Below, piece after piece: positions 10,001 through 18,783 of a stretch of DNA of 64,000 nt. Source of the stretch: Sergeia podlipaevii (Eukaryota > Euglenozoa > Kinetoplastea > Trypanosomatida > Trypanosomatidae); the NCBI GenBank assembly GCA_030849805.1, contig JASANZ010002264.1, positions 1 through 64,000 on the forward strand. Reading direction: 5' to 3'. The notes beneath the pieces were generated by a model. It saw nothing but the letters and a program-made list of their open reading frames with translations. It ran no database searches and had not been told where the DNA came from. A program made the translations under genes and the position numbers. Each line of letters starts with the position of its first letter. Position 1 is the stretch's first letter.

Positions 10001-12303
10001 GGAGACATACCTGTCAGAACTTCAGGATGGTGCTGAACAGCTTGTGAAAGGGCTCCAATGCGCACCTGCAGCTTCAGCACCTTCCGTCGCAGTTGGTTGA
10101 CGTGCAAAGCTTCGCGGCGTAGACACTCAGCACGAGACAGCTCAGCAATACCCAGAATTCCCTTTTGTAGTGAATTCCACTGATATCCCATAGCACCAAC
10201 GTTGTTAGCCGCAGTGCCGTGCGCACCATTAACAGCGACTGCATCGTAGGAAGTCCCACCAACAGCAGCATCATTCGGTACCTTCCTATCATCCACATCA
10301 TTGCGGGAGATATCGACGCTAACCTCATCTAGTGTCTTGCAGCTAGAAGCGTCATAGACATCCTTACAAGTGCTAACATCTCGCGGGGGGTTAGCACTGG
10401 AAGCACGATAAGAAGCCACACAGGTGATGACATCATGAGGGCTGTTAGCTATAGCGTCACCATCTTCAGTCCTACTACCAGCGTCATCATGAGGAGTCTT
10501 TCCAGTGAGTGCACCATTGAGGACATTGCCAGTATCAACACCATCGTGGTTCCTTTCAGTACCGGAAGCTGCTGCGGCAGATTCAGGCATGTGCCCTACA
10601 TTGGTGGATATCGCAAAGGCGCCTCCCTGCACTTGTCCCTGCTCGCTTTCTTTGGAAGTTTTGTGCACCCGATGTGCCTCACCTGCAACATCGGTACTGA
10701 CCTGACGTGCTTCTCGCCTTACCAAACCCTCATCGCTCGTCTTCGGCTTTATACCCTTTACCGAACCCAGTCCACCGTCAGCGTGAATTACATCCGCACT
10801 GTCAACTTTTCCATCCATAGCATGCGAGCTAACTTTACTATCCTCTTCCTGATTTACTATCGAGGTGGATTCTTTCCCCACAGCAGCGCCGTCGCTTCCA
10901 GTGAATTCAGCGCGACGATTGCCAAGGGAGATATTTCCGCTCTCACTTTGCGAGCGCTCCATATTAGAGAAGGATGAACGCAGGAATTCTTCCCGTATTT
11001 CGTTGCCCATACTCACGCCCTTTCTATCCGACGCTTTGAGGAAAGGCACCTCACCACCTCCATTTGTAGCTGTGGGGCTGGTACGTCTGATTGAAGCATC
11101 AGCGCGCCTAGCATGCTGACTACCTGATGATCTCCCCACTACATTCAATCGCGGCGCGGTAGATGCGTGGACGCTGCTATGCGAGATGGGAACAAGCGCG
11201 GCATTTTCGTATCCACTGTAGTGCGTAAAGGGGCCCTTGGCGGTAGCAAAGTACGGATAGCTAAAGGCCTCCGCGGCGGCAGGTCCCATAGGGTTCGCCA
11301 AGCCGTACACTTGATTGGCATCGTTGTCCAAGCGACACATGATGTTTCCTACCTCGGCCTCAAGCCGTTGTGCCCACCGTTCGTTTGTTTCCCGCAGCTG
11401 CACAATCACCCCTGAAATAGGAATTTCCTTCTTGATAAGCCTTTTCCGAGCAGAATCATCATGAATGTCACGTTGCCATTCGTCCCCACTATTGACCTTC
11501 ACCTCGTTTGCATTGTCTTCATCCCTCGGAGACATCTGCGTTGGCGAGCCTGCTTCGGTAACACCAAACTTGACGTGCAGTTTGGATCGCAGGTCAACGT
11601 TTTCGCGTTCTAAAACCTTGTTCGCTTCAATTAGATGCCTCATGTCATTGAATACCTGAAGCCGAGCATTTTCGTTATCAAGTGCTGACCCATTCAACTC
11701 CGCTATCTCTCTCTTCAGTTGCCGCAGCTGTAATGCCAGCGTTAAGTTTTTGTTCGTAAGCGTGCGTATCTCACTATCCTTCATCTGAAGGAGATGAAGG
11801 AGCCCACTAAGTTCAGAGTGCACTGCAGTTGTGCTTGTTGTAAGCGCAGCCGTACGCTTCTGGTGATCATGAAGACAATCTGTAAGAGCATCCGCTCGCT
11901 GCAACAGCGCATCAATGTATTTGCGCTCGTCCCGCGTATACATAACGGTACGTCCATATGCAAACTTCTTTACTATTGCCTCGACCTTTTCCCAAGTATC
12001 CCAGTCGCCTAGTTCGGCCTCGTGTGCTTCCAAGTTACCGAACAGAACATCATGGATCTCTTTGCTGTTGCTTTGAAACATGTCCATATCGATGTGGTGC
12101 TTCTTGTCCTGCAACTCCTCCGTTTGTGCGTGCAGTTCAGCATAGTCTGAGTACACACTTTCAAGAAACGCCTGCCGTTGTTCTGCGGTGCTACGATAGT
12201 TGCCAAAAGGCCTGAAGCGTGAATGATTCACGTGAGCGTTGATGGCAGCGTGCTCAGCTCGCGCATCGGCGCGCTCTGCCTCGGCGAGTATATTGCTTGT
12301 CAT
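7042..12303 (-). CDS. Large coiled-coil protein of unknown function (1753 aa)
   Basis: No known enzymatic domain. The N-terminal quarter is charged and helical, with probable coiled coil at about 50-75 and 155-250 (runs such as LQLRQLKREIAELN). A long low-complexity middle, rich in D, H, S, N and G, follows; around 620-720 it holds a degenerate repeat with recurring short units of the PHDV / PRDV / NDVDD kind. Two further helical segments lie near 725-760 and 1160-1250. The C-terminus is Arg-rich, contains a PPPPGG turn, and ends in a conserved-looking basic helical block (RRQADLIFRRVATNIRSRH). This architecture is common in cytoskeletal proteins of trypanosomatids (basal body, flagellum, cell cortex), but no location can be claimed. 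The ATG is the first in frame and opens a soluble helix. Confidence 0.75.
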   Translation of the reverse strand: MTSNILAEAERADARAEHAAINAHVNHSRFRPFGNYRSTAEQRQAFLESVYSDYAELHAQTEELQDKKHHIDMDMFQSNSKEIHDVLFGNLEAHEAELGDWDTWEKVEAIVKKFAYGRTVMYTRDERKYIDALLQRADALTDCLHDHQKRTAALTTSTTAVHSELSGLLHLLQMKDSEIRTLTNKNLTLALQLRQLKREIAELNGSALDNENARLQVFNDMRHLIEANKVLERENVDLRSKLHVKFGVTEAGSPTQMSPRDEDNANEVKVNSGDEWQRDIHDDSARKRLIKKEIPISGVIVQLRETNERWAQRLEAEVGNIMCRLDNDANQVYGLANPMGPAAAEAFSYPYFATAKGPFTHYSGYENAALVPISHSSVHASTAPRLNVVGRSSGSQHARRADASIRRTSPTATNGGGEVPFLKASDRKGVSMGNEIREEFLRSSFSNMERSQSESGNISLGNRRAEFTGSDGAAVGKESTSIVNQEEDSKVSSHAMDGKVDSADVIHADGGLGSVKGIKPKTSDEGLVRREARQVSTDVAGEAHRVHKTSKESEQGQVQGGAFAISTNVGHMPESAAAASGTERNHDGVDTGNVLNGALTGKTPHDDAGSRTEDGDAIANSPHDVITCVASYRASSANPPRDVSTCKDVYDASSCKTLDEVSVDISRNDVDDRKVPNDAAVGGTSYDAVAVNGAHGTAANNVGAMGYQWNSLQKGILGIAELSRAECLRREALHVNQLRRKVLKLQVRIGALSQAVQHHPEVLTGMSPEDILVIRQAGALYTAAHEKASLFNEEQQLKEMALNASFSSEEGSVFSPHAVQQSRWSIDDKEHDSIVAARVSLEMGQTQISRNMSSMTIDALVPSDHCNHESYQDCWDHDDRKNCEGREDCENTEDVNAHIEVNHMTEVFFSSGMHNESTSILTVASRAEPSQQRGSCHDVAGVCREKKGDAHKNTYDNRHHNDGDGDSYRNDGEGVDVSTNEDGKVSDSGGLGHCPQDQQEYHDQPITPGSSDPSVHELHTSASHRASDSHNESGLRHTARSDRSTHHFKGHVVSPDNGTYHDIKSVHTSNSRHKKQSASPRSEKQPSTISIRSQRTADTQKEGFSVNDVENFPACCKGSSEQLALLRDELCEVRERSCELRDELAELFALLQSMFGALTIMLATTDTIMLSGQELSRQAMDVDEEFQRLADEVIESAAEDRALAILEDEYGIKLPCYDRHTSKLTDEEWLGKKLRDAALQMAKEKFVNNDSSSISNHYSDTTNPKDLNASSHSTQCSPTQLHYSTSQPEERHEDAGAHGRSGNIRTFPFSSRVIRKRSSDRRAKWDLCDAHESQTDHAPATSRSVQCKSSSTPQSNTPVKNTGIQGGSSPSRSVATDTIRRSGCGPDSGVDSSFSFRNSHFYSDIMQPVSAAAADGNLTQLQQMLHYMHKLGCPEDTGAGADRKASVVRDLWDSYQNGGDSTRPLTEDPNYVLRGRQYGTPATSVQRRQSKWYYLERTPSPRDVAPYTAERQPVQRTYERGGRDIIEFLRSLQPPPPGGVEGIRPTVRKYNIQTAMAQAQERARSRIASTSRNLFGAIFASHVKEHVLPIAAAADRIAKGQPLDLPLLKAIRELRTEEERRQKRQADLIFRRVATNIRSRHLLQQPLFHGSAFPSYVAVLYDRWRAKLEEEEQEQKQEQWRSDTQLLRLLGVGLHPHASSGYRKSFLPPLSRPSQRKLRTGHSSSLRHTLKGFSSYHFSGVSLPHDVDAPYQH

Positions 12304-12752
12304 CTAAAGTACACGGGTCTGTACAATTAGAAGGCCAATTTAATTGTGCAATAACTATTTCAAAGCTCGTGCGCCGTCCTCTTCCTTCCACTATGCCTTA
12401 AAAAAAAAAAAACAGATAGATGAGCTCAAGTTCGCAAGTAGAGAAACAAAAAGTACAAGTCACTGACTACTAAAAGATACTCAATGAAAGACTACTATGA
12501 CAGTATCTCCTTCAGAAAAAAAGCGCCAAGATGTAGAGAACAAAAGATAAGTGAAAATGAGGAGAAGCAAAGAGATATCGTGAATGGACACATCATGCAA
12601 ACTCTTTTTGCAGATAGTAAGTGTTACAACCCACCATAGGTGGGGCGTACTTTGTGATTATAATCAACAACAACAACAAAAAAAAGCGTACACTCATACA
12701 AACGCAAGAGAAAAAACGTTCCCAAATAGACATTTTAGCTGAAACAGCCAAT
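12304..12752. other. Intergenic spacer
   Basis: A/T-rich, with an A run at about 12399-12412 that would be a pyrimidine tract for the 1753-aa gene. Short frames on both strands are low complexity. No gene supported. Confidence 0.4.
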
Positions 12753-13286
12753 CTAGTCACGTGGCAAACTGTTGAGATAGTGACGCCGCTGATCAATCAT
12801 GGACGAGGACTCGATGCTATAAAGAGAGCATGCATCAGTTGCGATGGTGAGTGCACCGGTACGCTCCACACCGACTGAGGATATTTCTAAAGTATCGGAA
12901 AGTCGCGACTCCACCGCACCTGGCGCACGAGACGCCGCGGATAGGGTCTCTATGAGTTTCAAGCAGATATCTATTTTCTGTGTTGCAAACTGACTACGGT
13001 TAAACTGCTGTGGAGTCAACGAGCGAGCGTAGTGGTATTCTTGAGATAAGAGTCGCAGTATGGATGCTCCAAATGCATTGTCACTATCTTCCATCACAAA
13101 CCACGAGTATTTTAGCATCAGAGCTTGGGTGGCCTTGCTAAAATGCCGCAGTATGAAGCGCATAAACGCACAGTACACTAGTGGAGCTCCACTAAGGACA
13201 TCCTTGTCACTGATCTGATTCCATTCCCCAAAACCCATCCGACTAAGCTTTGCGTGAAGCAGCGCAAACCTACTTTTAACGTCCAT
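12753..13286 (-). CDS. CEP44-domain protein (centriole-associated)
   Basis: A 177-aa protein that matches the CEP44 domain over residues 1 to about 110. It begins with a short helix and a GxPLVYCAFMRFIL segment corresponding to the LPxxxYxFxxxS block of CEP44. This is followed by DSDNAFGASILRLLSQEY, equivalent to the family's KxDxRFxEAVYKLLRD, and by LTPQQFNRSQFATQKIDIC, equivalent to LTKEQFxxxGFAERKI. In animals CEP44 is needed for the centriole-to-centrosome conversion and microtubule-triplet integrity; in a trypanosomatid a basal-body role is the natural inference. The protein is much shorter than human CEP44 and keeps little beyond the domain. I identified it by reading the motif spacing, not by alignment software. 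Confidence 0.65.
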   Translation of the reverse strand: MDVKSRFALLHAKLSRMGFGEWNQISDKDVLSGAPLVYCAFMRFILRHFSKATQALMLKYSWFVMEDSDNAFGASILRLLSQEYHYARSLTPQQFNRSQFATQKIDICLKLIETLSAASRAPGAVESRLSDTLEISSVGVERTGALTIATDACSLYSIESSSMIDQRRHYLNSLPRD

Positions 13287-13831
13287 CTATATTGGTATCT
13301 ATCTATGTATGTGTGGAAATGCAAAGAAAAGTGTGTACAAGTTCCGTCTGTATCTGCAAATGTATCTCTTTTACGCAAAAAGTTTAAATAAACGTGATGA
13401 AAGTAGTTAAACGAATAAACAATACAAATTTCATATATATATATATATATATTGGATGAACAATAGTAGCCACGACATAAGGGTATTCTGAAACAAAGCA
13501 ACAACAAAAAAAAATGATATAAACTTAATTCAGTACTACAGGTAAAAACAAAGAAATACAAAACATGCAAGAAATAAGAAAATATATAGATATCTAGTCA
13601 TGACCCCAAATCCTTGGTGTCTTGCCACAGTAGCAATCGTTCGTAAAGCACACCGACACCGCCCTTCGTTTAATGTATTCAACAACGGAAGAAACAACAG
13701 TTGAAGAAAAGATAGTAATAAAAGTAAACCAGTATTCTCGCAACAAAATGAAGAATGGTAAGGAACGCCATTACGTACGTTCTGCGGCGGCTAACAAAAA
13801 AATAAAGGGTGACGAGCTAACCTATTGCGGT
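13287..13831. other. Intergenic spacer with (TA)n
   Basis: A/T-rich, with a TA microsatellite at about 13433-13452 and several A runs. It holds the 3' flank of the SFT2 gene and the leader of the CEP44 gene boundary. No further gene seen. Confidence 0.4.
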
Positions 13832-14287
13832 TCATCCAAATACGTAGCCCCAGACGGTCTCACGTCCATATGGAATATAGGATAAAGAATACCAAAAGAG
13901 TGTCGCATACTGGAAGAGTCCCACAATCACGCATAGCATAGCAGACTTGGTCCATACGGCGACCACGAGCGATAATACCAGTGAGAGCAGATACAGCGTT
14001 GTGGCTCCTGCACGATACTCATCAAACATGTAACGCAGTTGCGCAACAGGGCCCATGAGCATAATTGTGCTACACAGAGACATGATGCTTCCCATAGTAG
14101 CCAGAACTGTGTATTTCCAGTAGGATCCCATGCCCATTGCAAACCAGCTCATCATTGATGCAAACAATCCTAGGGACATAAAGATAAGATAGCCCTGAAT
14201 TCGTTCGCTCCATGTCATCCCCCTGAACCACTGTTCACTCTCATTCGTGTCTGAGACGCTGTCCGCCGCTACGTTAACAGCCTCCAT
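13832..14287 (-). CDS. SFT2: SFT2-like vesicle transport protein
   Basis: A 151-aa protein with a soluble N-terminus of about 26 residues and four hydrophobic segments (roughly 30-52, 58-80, 93-113 and 117-137). It shows the SFT2 pattern: ERIQGYLIF before helix 1, GPxxQLRYMFD after helix 2, and YxSYIPYGRETV at the C-terminus. SFT2 proteins are Got1/Sft2-family Golgi membrane proteins that support fusion of endosome-derived vesicles with the Golgi. Length and topology are normal for the family. Confidence 0.85.
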   Translation of the reverse strand: MEAVNVAADSVSDTNESEQWFRGMTWSERIQGYLIFMSLGLFASMMSWFAMGMGSYWKYTVLATMGSIMSLCSTIMLMGPVAQLRYMFDEYRAGATTLYLLSLVLSLVVAVWTKSAMLCVIVGLFQYATLFWYSLSYIPYGRETVWGYVFG

Positions 14288-14725
14288 CTATTGCTCTTTT
14301 TTCAGTTGTTACTGTTGTTTTCGATATTGTGCTGTGTATGGCTTACCTATTTTCTTCTTTGCGAATATAATAGACTACAGAACAAACATTAAAGCCCCAA
14401 TACACACACACAAAAAAAAAAATTATAGTGAAGAGGGTAGAAACAAAGAGATCACATAGTATAAAAGGAAAAGATTTGCTGATCATTGCTTGCCCAAAAG
14501 CAAAGAAAAGTGAATTATAGACTGAAGCGACAATAGAAGAAGACATCGTAGTATGGCCATGAGTTCCATAATGAATCAAATCGTCAGTGCCTCTTGGCAA
14601 CTCTAATATTCGGTTACTCAAATATTGATAAAAATGGTACACGCATATATAACATAGTACGCTTTAATAAAAGAAATCTAATGTACATTGGGATAGGCTT
14701 TCTTTTATTCGTGGCAAGCACGCGA
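14288..14725. other. Intergenic spacer
   Basis: A/T-rich, with an A run near 14411-14421. No coding region or RNA gene supported. Confidence 0.4.
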
Positions 14726-15076
14726 TTATTCCCAAAAAGCCGTACTTTTAACCTTCATCTTCTGAAGCCATATTTTGTCAATGTACTTCTCGGGGAATGT
14801 CTCGATAGTGGTTCCGACCACGTTTAACGTAATAGGCCATTGCAAGTTCTCAGCATTTCCGACAAAAGAGACTGTGTCGCCATCAATAGATTCTGCGTGA
14901 ATGTCCAGCGAAACAAACACAGGTGTCTCGGGTGACTGAAAAGTGGGCCTAGAAAACACTACTCGGAAAGTCAATGGCTTCACCGGGTGAGGTGAAATAG
15001 TGAACTTATATTTCATTTTTATGCCCGAGAGAGCCAGGGCTAAAGAATGCATCAACTCATCGCTCGAGCACGTCAT
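14726..15076 (-). CDS. Small conserved-looking protein, function unknown
   Basis: A 116-aa soluble protein starting MTCSSDELMHSL. It alternates short hydrophobic strands (YKFTISPH, TFRVVFSRP, PVFVSLDIHAE, WPITLNVVGT) with charged turns, suggesting a beta-sandwich or similar small beta-rich fold, and ends in a basic segment. I do not recognise the family. The frame continues two codons upstream to a TTG; the first true ATG is at 15076 and is used here. Composition is like that of the neighbouring genes. Confidence 0.6.
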   Translation of the reverse strand: MTCSSDELMHSLALALSGIKMKYKFTISPHPVKPLTFRVVFSRPTFQSPETPVFVSLDIHAESIDGDTVSFVGNAENLQWPITLNVVGTTIETFPEKYIDKIWLQKMKVKSTAFWE

Positions 15077-15425
15077 GATCAAACGCTCTTCCTTATCTTA
15101 TCTAGGAAATAAATAAAAAATAAAGATAGTTCTATCTTCAAAAAGTACTATTGTTTTCCTAGTTTAGAGTGCAAGCAGGGCGGGGGGATGAAAAGGAGAT
15201 GTAGTGCTTGTTGTTGTTGTTGTTGACATGCATCGTTGTCATCACAGTACTCACATAGCAAAAAAGATTTTCGTCCAGCACATCCCTCCCTGGATATATA
15301 TATGTATATATATATGTGTGTGTGCAAATATTTAGTTGAACAGTAAAGAAGATGAACAGGGTCACCGCACGGGTAACCCTGTAACTATGAAAATATCTGA
15401 GCTGATGTCTTGCAGAAGAGTGTTG
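15077..15425. repeat. Intergenic spacer with microsatellites
   Basis: Contains a TTG/GTT trinucleotide run at about 15209-15225 and a mixed TA/TG microsatellite at about 15293-15324. It is the spacer between the 116-aa and 279-aa genes. No gene seen. Confidence 0.5.
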
Positions 15426-16265
15426 CTACAGCCACCCTTTTTGATGCAGAAATTTGGTGCGCACCGTGCCGGAGGATTTAAAGGCCCAGTCCACTGCACG
15501 TTTATCCGCCTTAGCAACGGCATAGCCAATTTGCTTGCTGACAGCGTAATTAACGTCGATGCCGCTGTAACGAAGAAGCTTAACACCAGCCATCATAACT
15601 GGAATGCTGCCAAATTCACACCCACAACACATTAAGAGACGTGCAAGACTGAGGCTGCGCTCGTACTGCTCCCCTTCAATAAAAAGTGAATCTGTCACAA
15701 ACCCCCTCTGCAGCAGCTCATCCAACACAAACGTTACCTGCTGTGTTAGTGGGCTCTCAGAGGAAGAACACAGACACAAGCCGCGCAAGAATGGAATCAA
15801 CTCCGCGCTCTGCTCTTCTACACGCCGGCAATACGATGTAAGAGAGATATCTAACGTCTCGTGATGTGAAAGCAAACGTTGAAGAACATCGCTAAGGGCA
15901 GCCTCGCGAGCTGTTCCAATGACATGCCTCAATGAGCGAGGGTGACGAATGAGATGATATGGAGAAGTTAAAAGCAATGCAGGCTGCTGTGAAAGACCCG
16001 TGATTGGGAAGCTCCATACTTCATGAAAAATTGTCGCAAAGTCAAAAATACAGTAGGAGTATACAAAAGGATCGTAAAAACTGCATATAGCTTGCGCAAG
16101 CTGGGGCGGTGAGCTAAGCGCCACACAGCCGGGGGGCAATTCATCTGGCGATACCACTATCTCCTCAGTAGGATCTGTCGTGGCAACCATAGTCTGTTGT
16201 CGCGCAATGTAATCTGCCATGTTAAGCACTGTTTTTTGACGAATGCATATGCGACAAAAGCGCAT
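15426..16265 (-). CDS. Unknown protein, 279 aa
   Basis: A mostly helical protein with an N-terminal CRICIRQ segment, a central segment PALLLTSPYHLIRHPRSL and a C-terminal helical repeat-like region from about 165 (LLQRGFVTDSLFIEG, LARLLMCCGCEFGSI, KADKRAVDWAF). The C-terminal half resembles alpha-solenoid trafficking proteins in style, but I cannot assign a family. The first ATG (16265) gives a short Cys/Arg-rich N-terminus; a second ATG 15 codons later (MADYIARQQ) is an equally plausible start. Confidence 0.65.
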   Translation of the reverse strand: MRFCRICIRQKTVLNMADYIARQQTMVATTDPTEEIVVSPDELPPGCVALSSPPQLAQAICSFYDPFVYSYCIFDFATIFHEVWSFPITGLSQQPALLLTSPYHLIRHPRSLRHVIGTAREAALSDVLQRLLSHHETLDISLTSYCRRVEEQSAELIPFLRGLCLCSSSESPLTQQVTFVLDELLQRGFVTDSLFIEGEQYERSLSLARLLMCCGCEFGSIPVMMAGVKLLRYSGIDVNYAVSKQIGYAVAKADKRAVDWAFKSSGTVRTKFLHQKGWL

Positions 16266-16854
16266 GACCGCACTCCTTCAATATATATAAATATATTCTT
16301 AAGTTTAAACTTAGAACCATTGAAGAAAAGACAAGCTATATGCCTGAGAGAGGTACAAAAGAAGAATTCATTTTCTTTTGTAAAAGTCTAGTATAAAATG
16401 GATTACGTCTGTTTAGGCACAGCGTGCCTAGCATAAACAGACAGTAACAAAGCAAAGTAGCGATGTATATACGTTAATAAAACAATAGCGATCAGCAACA
16501 TGGTGGTACTCAAATCAGCAATCTCCCTCCCCAGTGTGCAACTTCTCCGCAAAAATGTGTTTAAATGTTCTATGGACAACAGCAATATATATAAGCACTC
16601 TACACAAATACATGTGATCCTGAAAGGGAAAAAAAAATGATATCGGTCAGTTAGATTGCTCGCTACGTTTCTCATTGTAGCCATCTCGCATCAATGAATG
16701 GAGGGGGACGTATATGAGAGAGCGTGCCCCATCAAACAGCAATAATAGCGCGGAACACATTGCTCACGCAGATATTGACTCATAAAGAGATAGAATAAAC
16801 GCGAAGAAAAGAGGAATCAGACAGATACAACAAAGATGTTCTACGTTTACTACC
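16266..16854. other. Intergenic spacer
   Basis: A/T-rich, with a short TA-rich stretch at about 16280-16296 and an A run at about 16629-16637. The open frame 16403-16684 on the minus strand is low complexity and not credited. No gene supported. Confidence 0.4.
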
Positions 16855-17163
16855 CTAGCGTAACATATCACTGCGCTGGGCATTGGGCCACCACCCTCTT
16901 CTCTCCGCCGTTGAGCCTGTGCTGCTTCTCTGGGAGCAATGCAGCGCATGTCGTGTAACTACATCTATCTTCCTATCAGAGAATGACTGGCAAGAAGGGC
17001 ATTGATAGGCTCGTGATTCAACCGAAAAAGCGATAGCGTAGTTTGGTTGCTTGCCTTTGCTTTCAACAATCAGTGCGTAGCAGTGCAGTCGCTGGTTGTC
17101 CCAACCTCCATCGTACGTAAAATCCTTTAGTGACGACTCGCTATCACTCTCAGGTTGTGACAT
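16855..17163 (-). CDS. Small putative zinc-binding protein
   Basis: A 102-aa protein beginning MSQPESDSESS. The centre holds a conserved-looking block (LHCYALIVESKG, then YAIAFSVESRAYQCPSC) followed by CPSCQSF and a later HALHC, a CxxC...HxxxC arrangement able to bind one zinc. The C-terminus is Arg/Ser-rich and probably disordered. Family unknown. The frame has a TTG one codon upstream; the ATG at 17163 is used. The sequence looks coding, but its small size keeps confidence moderate. Confidence 0.5.
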   Translation of the reverse strand: MSQPESDSESSLKDFTYDGGWDNQRLHCYALIVESKGKQPNYAIAFSVESRAYQCPSCQSFSDRKIDVVTRHALHCSQRSSTGSTAERRGWWPNAQRSDMLR

Positions 17164-17624
17164 CAAAGATTACCTCGAAAAACAACTCAGGTGCTTACCT
17201 ATTCATGGAAAGAAGGGGAAGTTTACGAGTGGGGTCTACACCCAAACCAAACTCTTTAAAAAAAAATGGCTTCAACCTATATATGATATACTAACACCAC
17301 GCGCAGTGCGAACAAAAGGAGAGACCAAAAACGATTCAAAGAATACCAATATACGTCGTTAGCGTGCCTTTGCATTCATTGCGTTTCATGACGAAGTCCT
17401 GTTTCCTTGTACTTCTTTAAAGGAAAGCTAAGCATATTCATAAAAATATAATCGGCATGTCTTGCATTGCTCCTATCTTTGTGCTTTCGTGTCGTAAGAG
17501 ACACAAAGAACGGATCTCAAGCATTCTCTTAACATAACTTCCAAAAAAGACATATACTTTTTTGAAAAGAATTCAGAACGCTCATAGAAAAAAAGAAAGC
17601 CCAGACTTAAAACGATGTCATAGC
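17164..17624. other. Intergenic spacer
   Basis: A/T-rich, with A-rich runs near 17258-17266 and 17586-17598. No gene seen. The 74-aa frame at 17473-17697 overlaps the SNARE gene and is not credited. Confidence 0.4.
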
Positions 17625-17978
17625 TTAAAGTGCGTACCTGTACACAAGAAGCAAAACGACGAACACTGCAACACCAAATAGAAGAGTGTGCTTCCACCCA
17701 TAACGATCCATCACCTTACGAAGGCCGCTGATGGAAGATCCAACACCACGAGAAGCCGTTGTGAATGCCTCGCGCAGATCCTTAAGCAATGTGTTTTGCT
17801 CCTCGGCCTCACGATTGAGGTTGCCAGCCATGGCTTTCATTTGAGCTACGCTGTTACCAAGCGTGCCTAGCATCGCTTCGTTTTCTCTAAAGACCGCGTC
17901 TTCCATTTCGTATTGGTTGGTACTGCTCCCCGTGTTTGGTGGAGGGCGACTAGGCCCAGAATAAAGTGAAGATCGCAT
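17625..17978 (-). CDS. Bet1-like Qc-SNARE
   Basis: A 117-aa tail-anchored protein. After a Pro/Ser-rich N-terminus of about 25 residues comes a SNARE heptad region (about 30-90) with FRENEAMLGTLGNSVAQMKAM and EEQNTLLKDLREAF. Gln61 sits at the expected zero-layer position. A hydrophobic anchor (about 96-113, LLFGVAVFVVLLLVY) ends close to the C-terminus. Length, order and sequence fit the Bet1/GS15 group that acts in ER-Golgi and intra-Golgi fusion. The frame runs 59 codons further upstream, but that part crosses a strong pyrimidine tract and an AG acceptor (near 18085), so the ATG at 17978 is preferred. Confidence 0.8.
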   Translation of the reverse strand: MRSSLYSGPSRPPPNTGSSTNQYEMEDAVFRENEAMLGTLGNSVAQMKAMAGNLNREAEEQNTLLKDLREAFTTASRGVGSSISGLRKVMDRYGWKHTLLFGVAVFVVLLLVYRYAL

Positions 17979-18612
17979 GATTAAGTTGTTCGTCCAAAAT
18001 GCGCAATGTGTGTGTGCCACAGTCTCCCCCCCCCCACGTCTACTATATCCTTCTGTGTGAATAATGCTGTATTGTGCTTTTAAACTGCAAGGATCTTTAA
18101 CGATAAAAGATAATTTAAAAAAAAAAAAAACAGAAGTGTGTTGCGGTGACAGCATAGGAGAATCAAGGTGATAACATGACTTTAACCAACAAGTAAAGAT
18201 TGCCGCTTGCGTTTATATGCGGTCATGCACAACTTTATGATCTCAGCAAATTTAGCAACGCCCGCATTACTACTAAATTTTTCTAATTTATTGATCACAT
18301 TCTCTTCAGGGGGGGGGGGGGNGGGGGGGGGGGAGAGGGGCAAGCCACTACGCGCGCATCTCCACAATAGTACTCTCGCAATGCGAACAGACTGCGTTAA
18401 CACTCTTCTATACACATAAGGGTCATTGCTCACCACTCTCTCATAACGTCCCATACAGAAGTTTGTATGACCCAATTTCACTCCTTCGACTCAAGCAAGA
18501 GGGGTATCATATTTTATGCTGGCCCATGTCAACCTAATTACAGTACTGATATATTACTTTGCTTATGCTTCTCCTCTCCAGCCTCTCTGTGTATGTGATA
18601 ACCGTAGTGTGT
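17979..18612. other. Spacer with homopolymer tracts and one ambiguous base
   Basis: Holds a C run at 18025-18035 and a long G run at 18309-18333 that contains the only N of the window (18322). The 99-aa minus frame at 18182-18481 crosses the N and the G run and is not credited. The left part is the leader of the SNARE gene. Confidence 0.5.
18085..18130 (-). promoter_or_regulatory. Predicted trans-splice acceptor for the SNARE gene
   Basis: On the coding strand a T run (plus 18117-18130) is followed by CTTGCAG, the AG lying at 18085-18086. This would give a leader of about 107 nt before the ATG at 17978. The pattern is the one used by kinetoplastid spliced-leader addition. Confidence 0.45.
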
Positions 18613-18783
18613 TCAGGACTTCATCATGCGTCTGCATCCAGCGTTACGGCGCTTCATGCGCCGCTTCTTGTCATGCTCCATACGAATATCGATTCGGTAG
18701 GGTCTCTTGACGTTTGTGCCCATTCCTCCCACAAACGTGCGGGCAAAGAAATTGCGAAACAAAGCGCCACAGGCTGAGAACAT
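18613..18783 (-). CDS. 56-aa basic microprotein, possibly mitochondrial
   Basis: Starts MFSACGALFRNFFARTF, which looks like an amphipathic, acid-free targeting peptide, and continues into a strongly basic tail (KRPYRIDIRMEHDKKRRMKRR). Such tails are common in small mitoribosomal or RNA-bound proteins, but I cannot name a family. The start is the first true ATG; the frame continues upstream only to a GTG. A pyrimidine tract (plus 18821-18833) and CTAG acceptor-like sites lie close 5' of the ATG, which supports expression. Confidence 0.4.
   Translation of the reverse strand: MFSACGALFRNFFARTFVGGMGTNVKRPYRIDIRMEHDKKRRMKRRNAGCRRMMKS

Noticed and set aside
13433..13452. TA repeats here and at 47117-47140 as replication or promoter elements
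   Set aside because: They are simple microsatellites, frequent in the spacers, with no strand switch or other mark of an origin or transcription start.
16403..16684. Minus-strand frame of 93 codons as a membrane protein gene
   Set aside because: Hydrophobic low-complexity translation of A/T-rich spacer, no acceptor context and no conserved motif.
18182..18481. Minus-strand frame of 99 codons
   Set aside because: It runs through the poly-G run and the N base, giving a poly-Pro stretch; the frame depends on an unresolved length.
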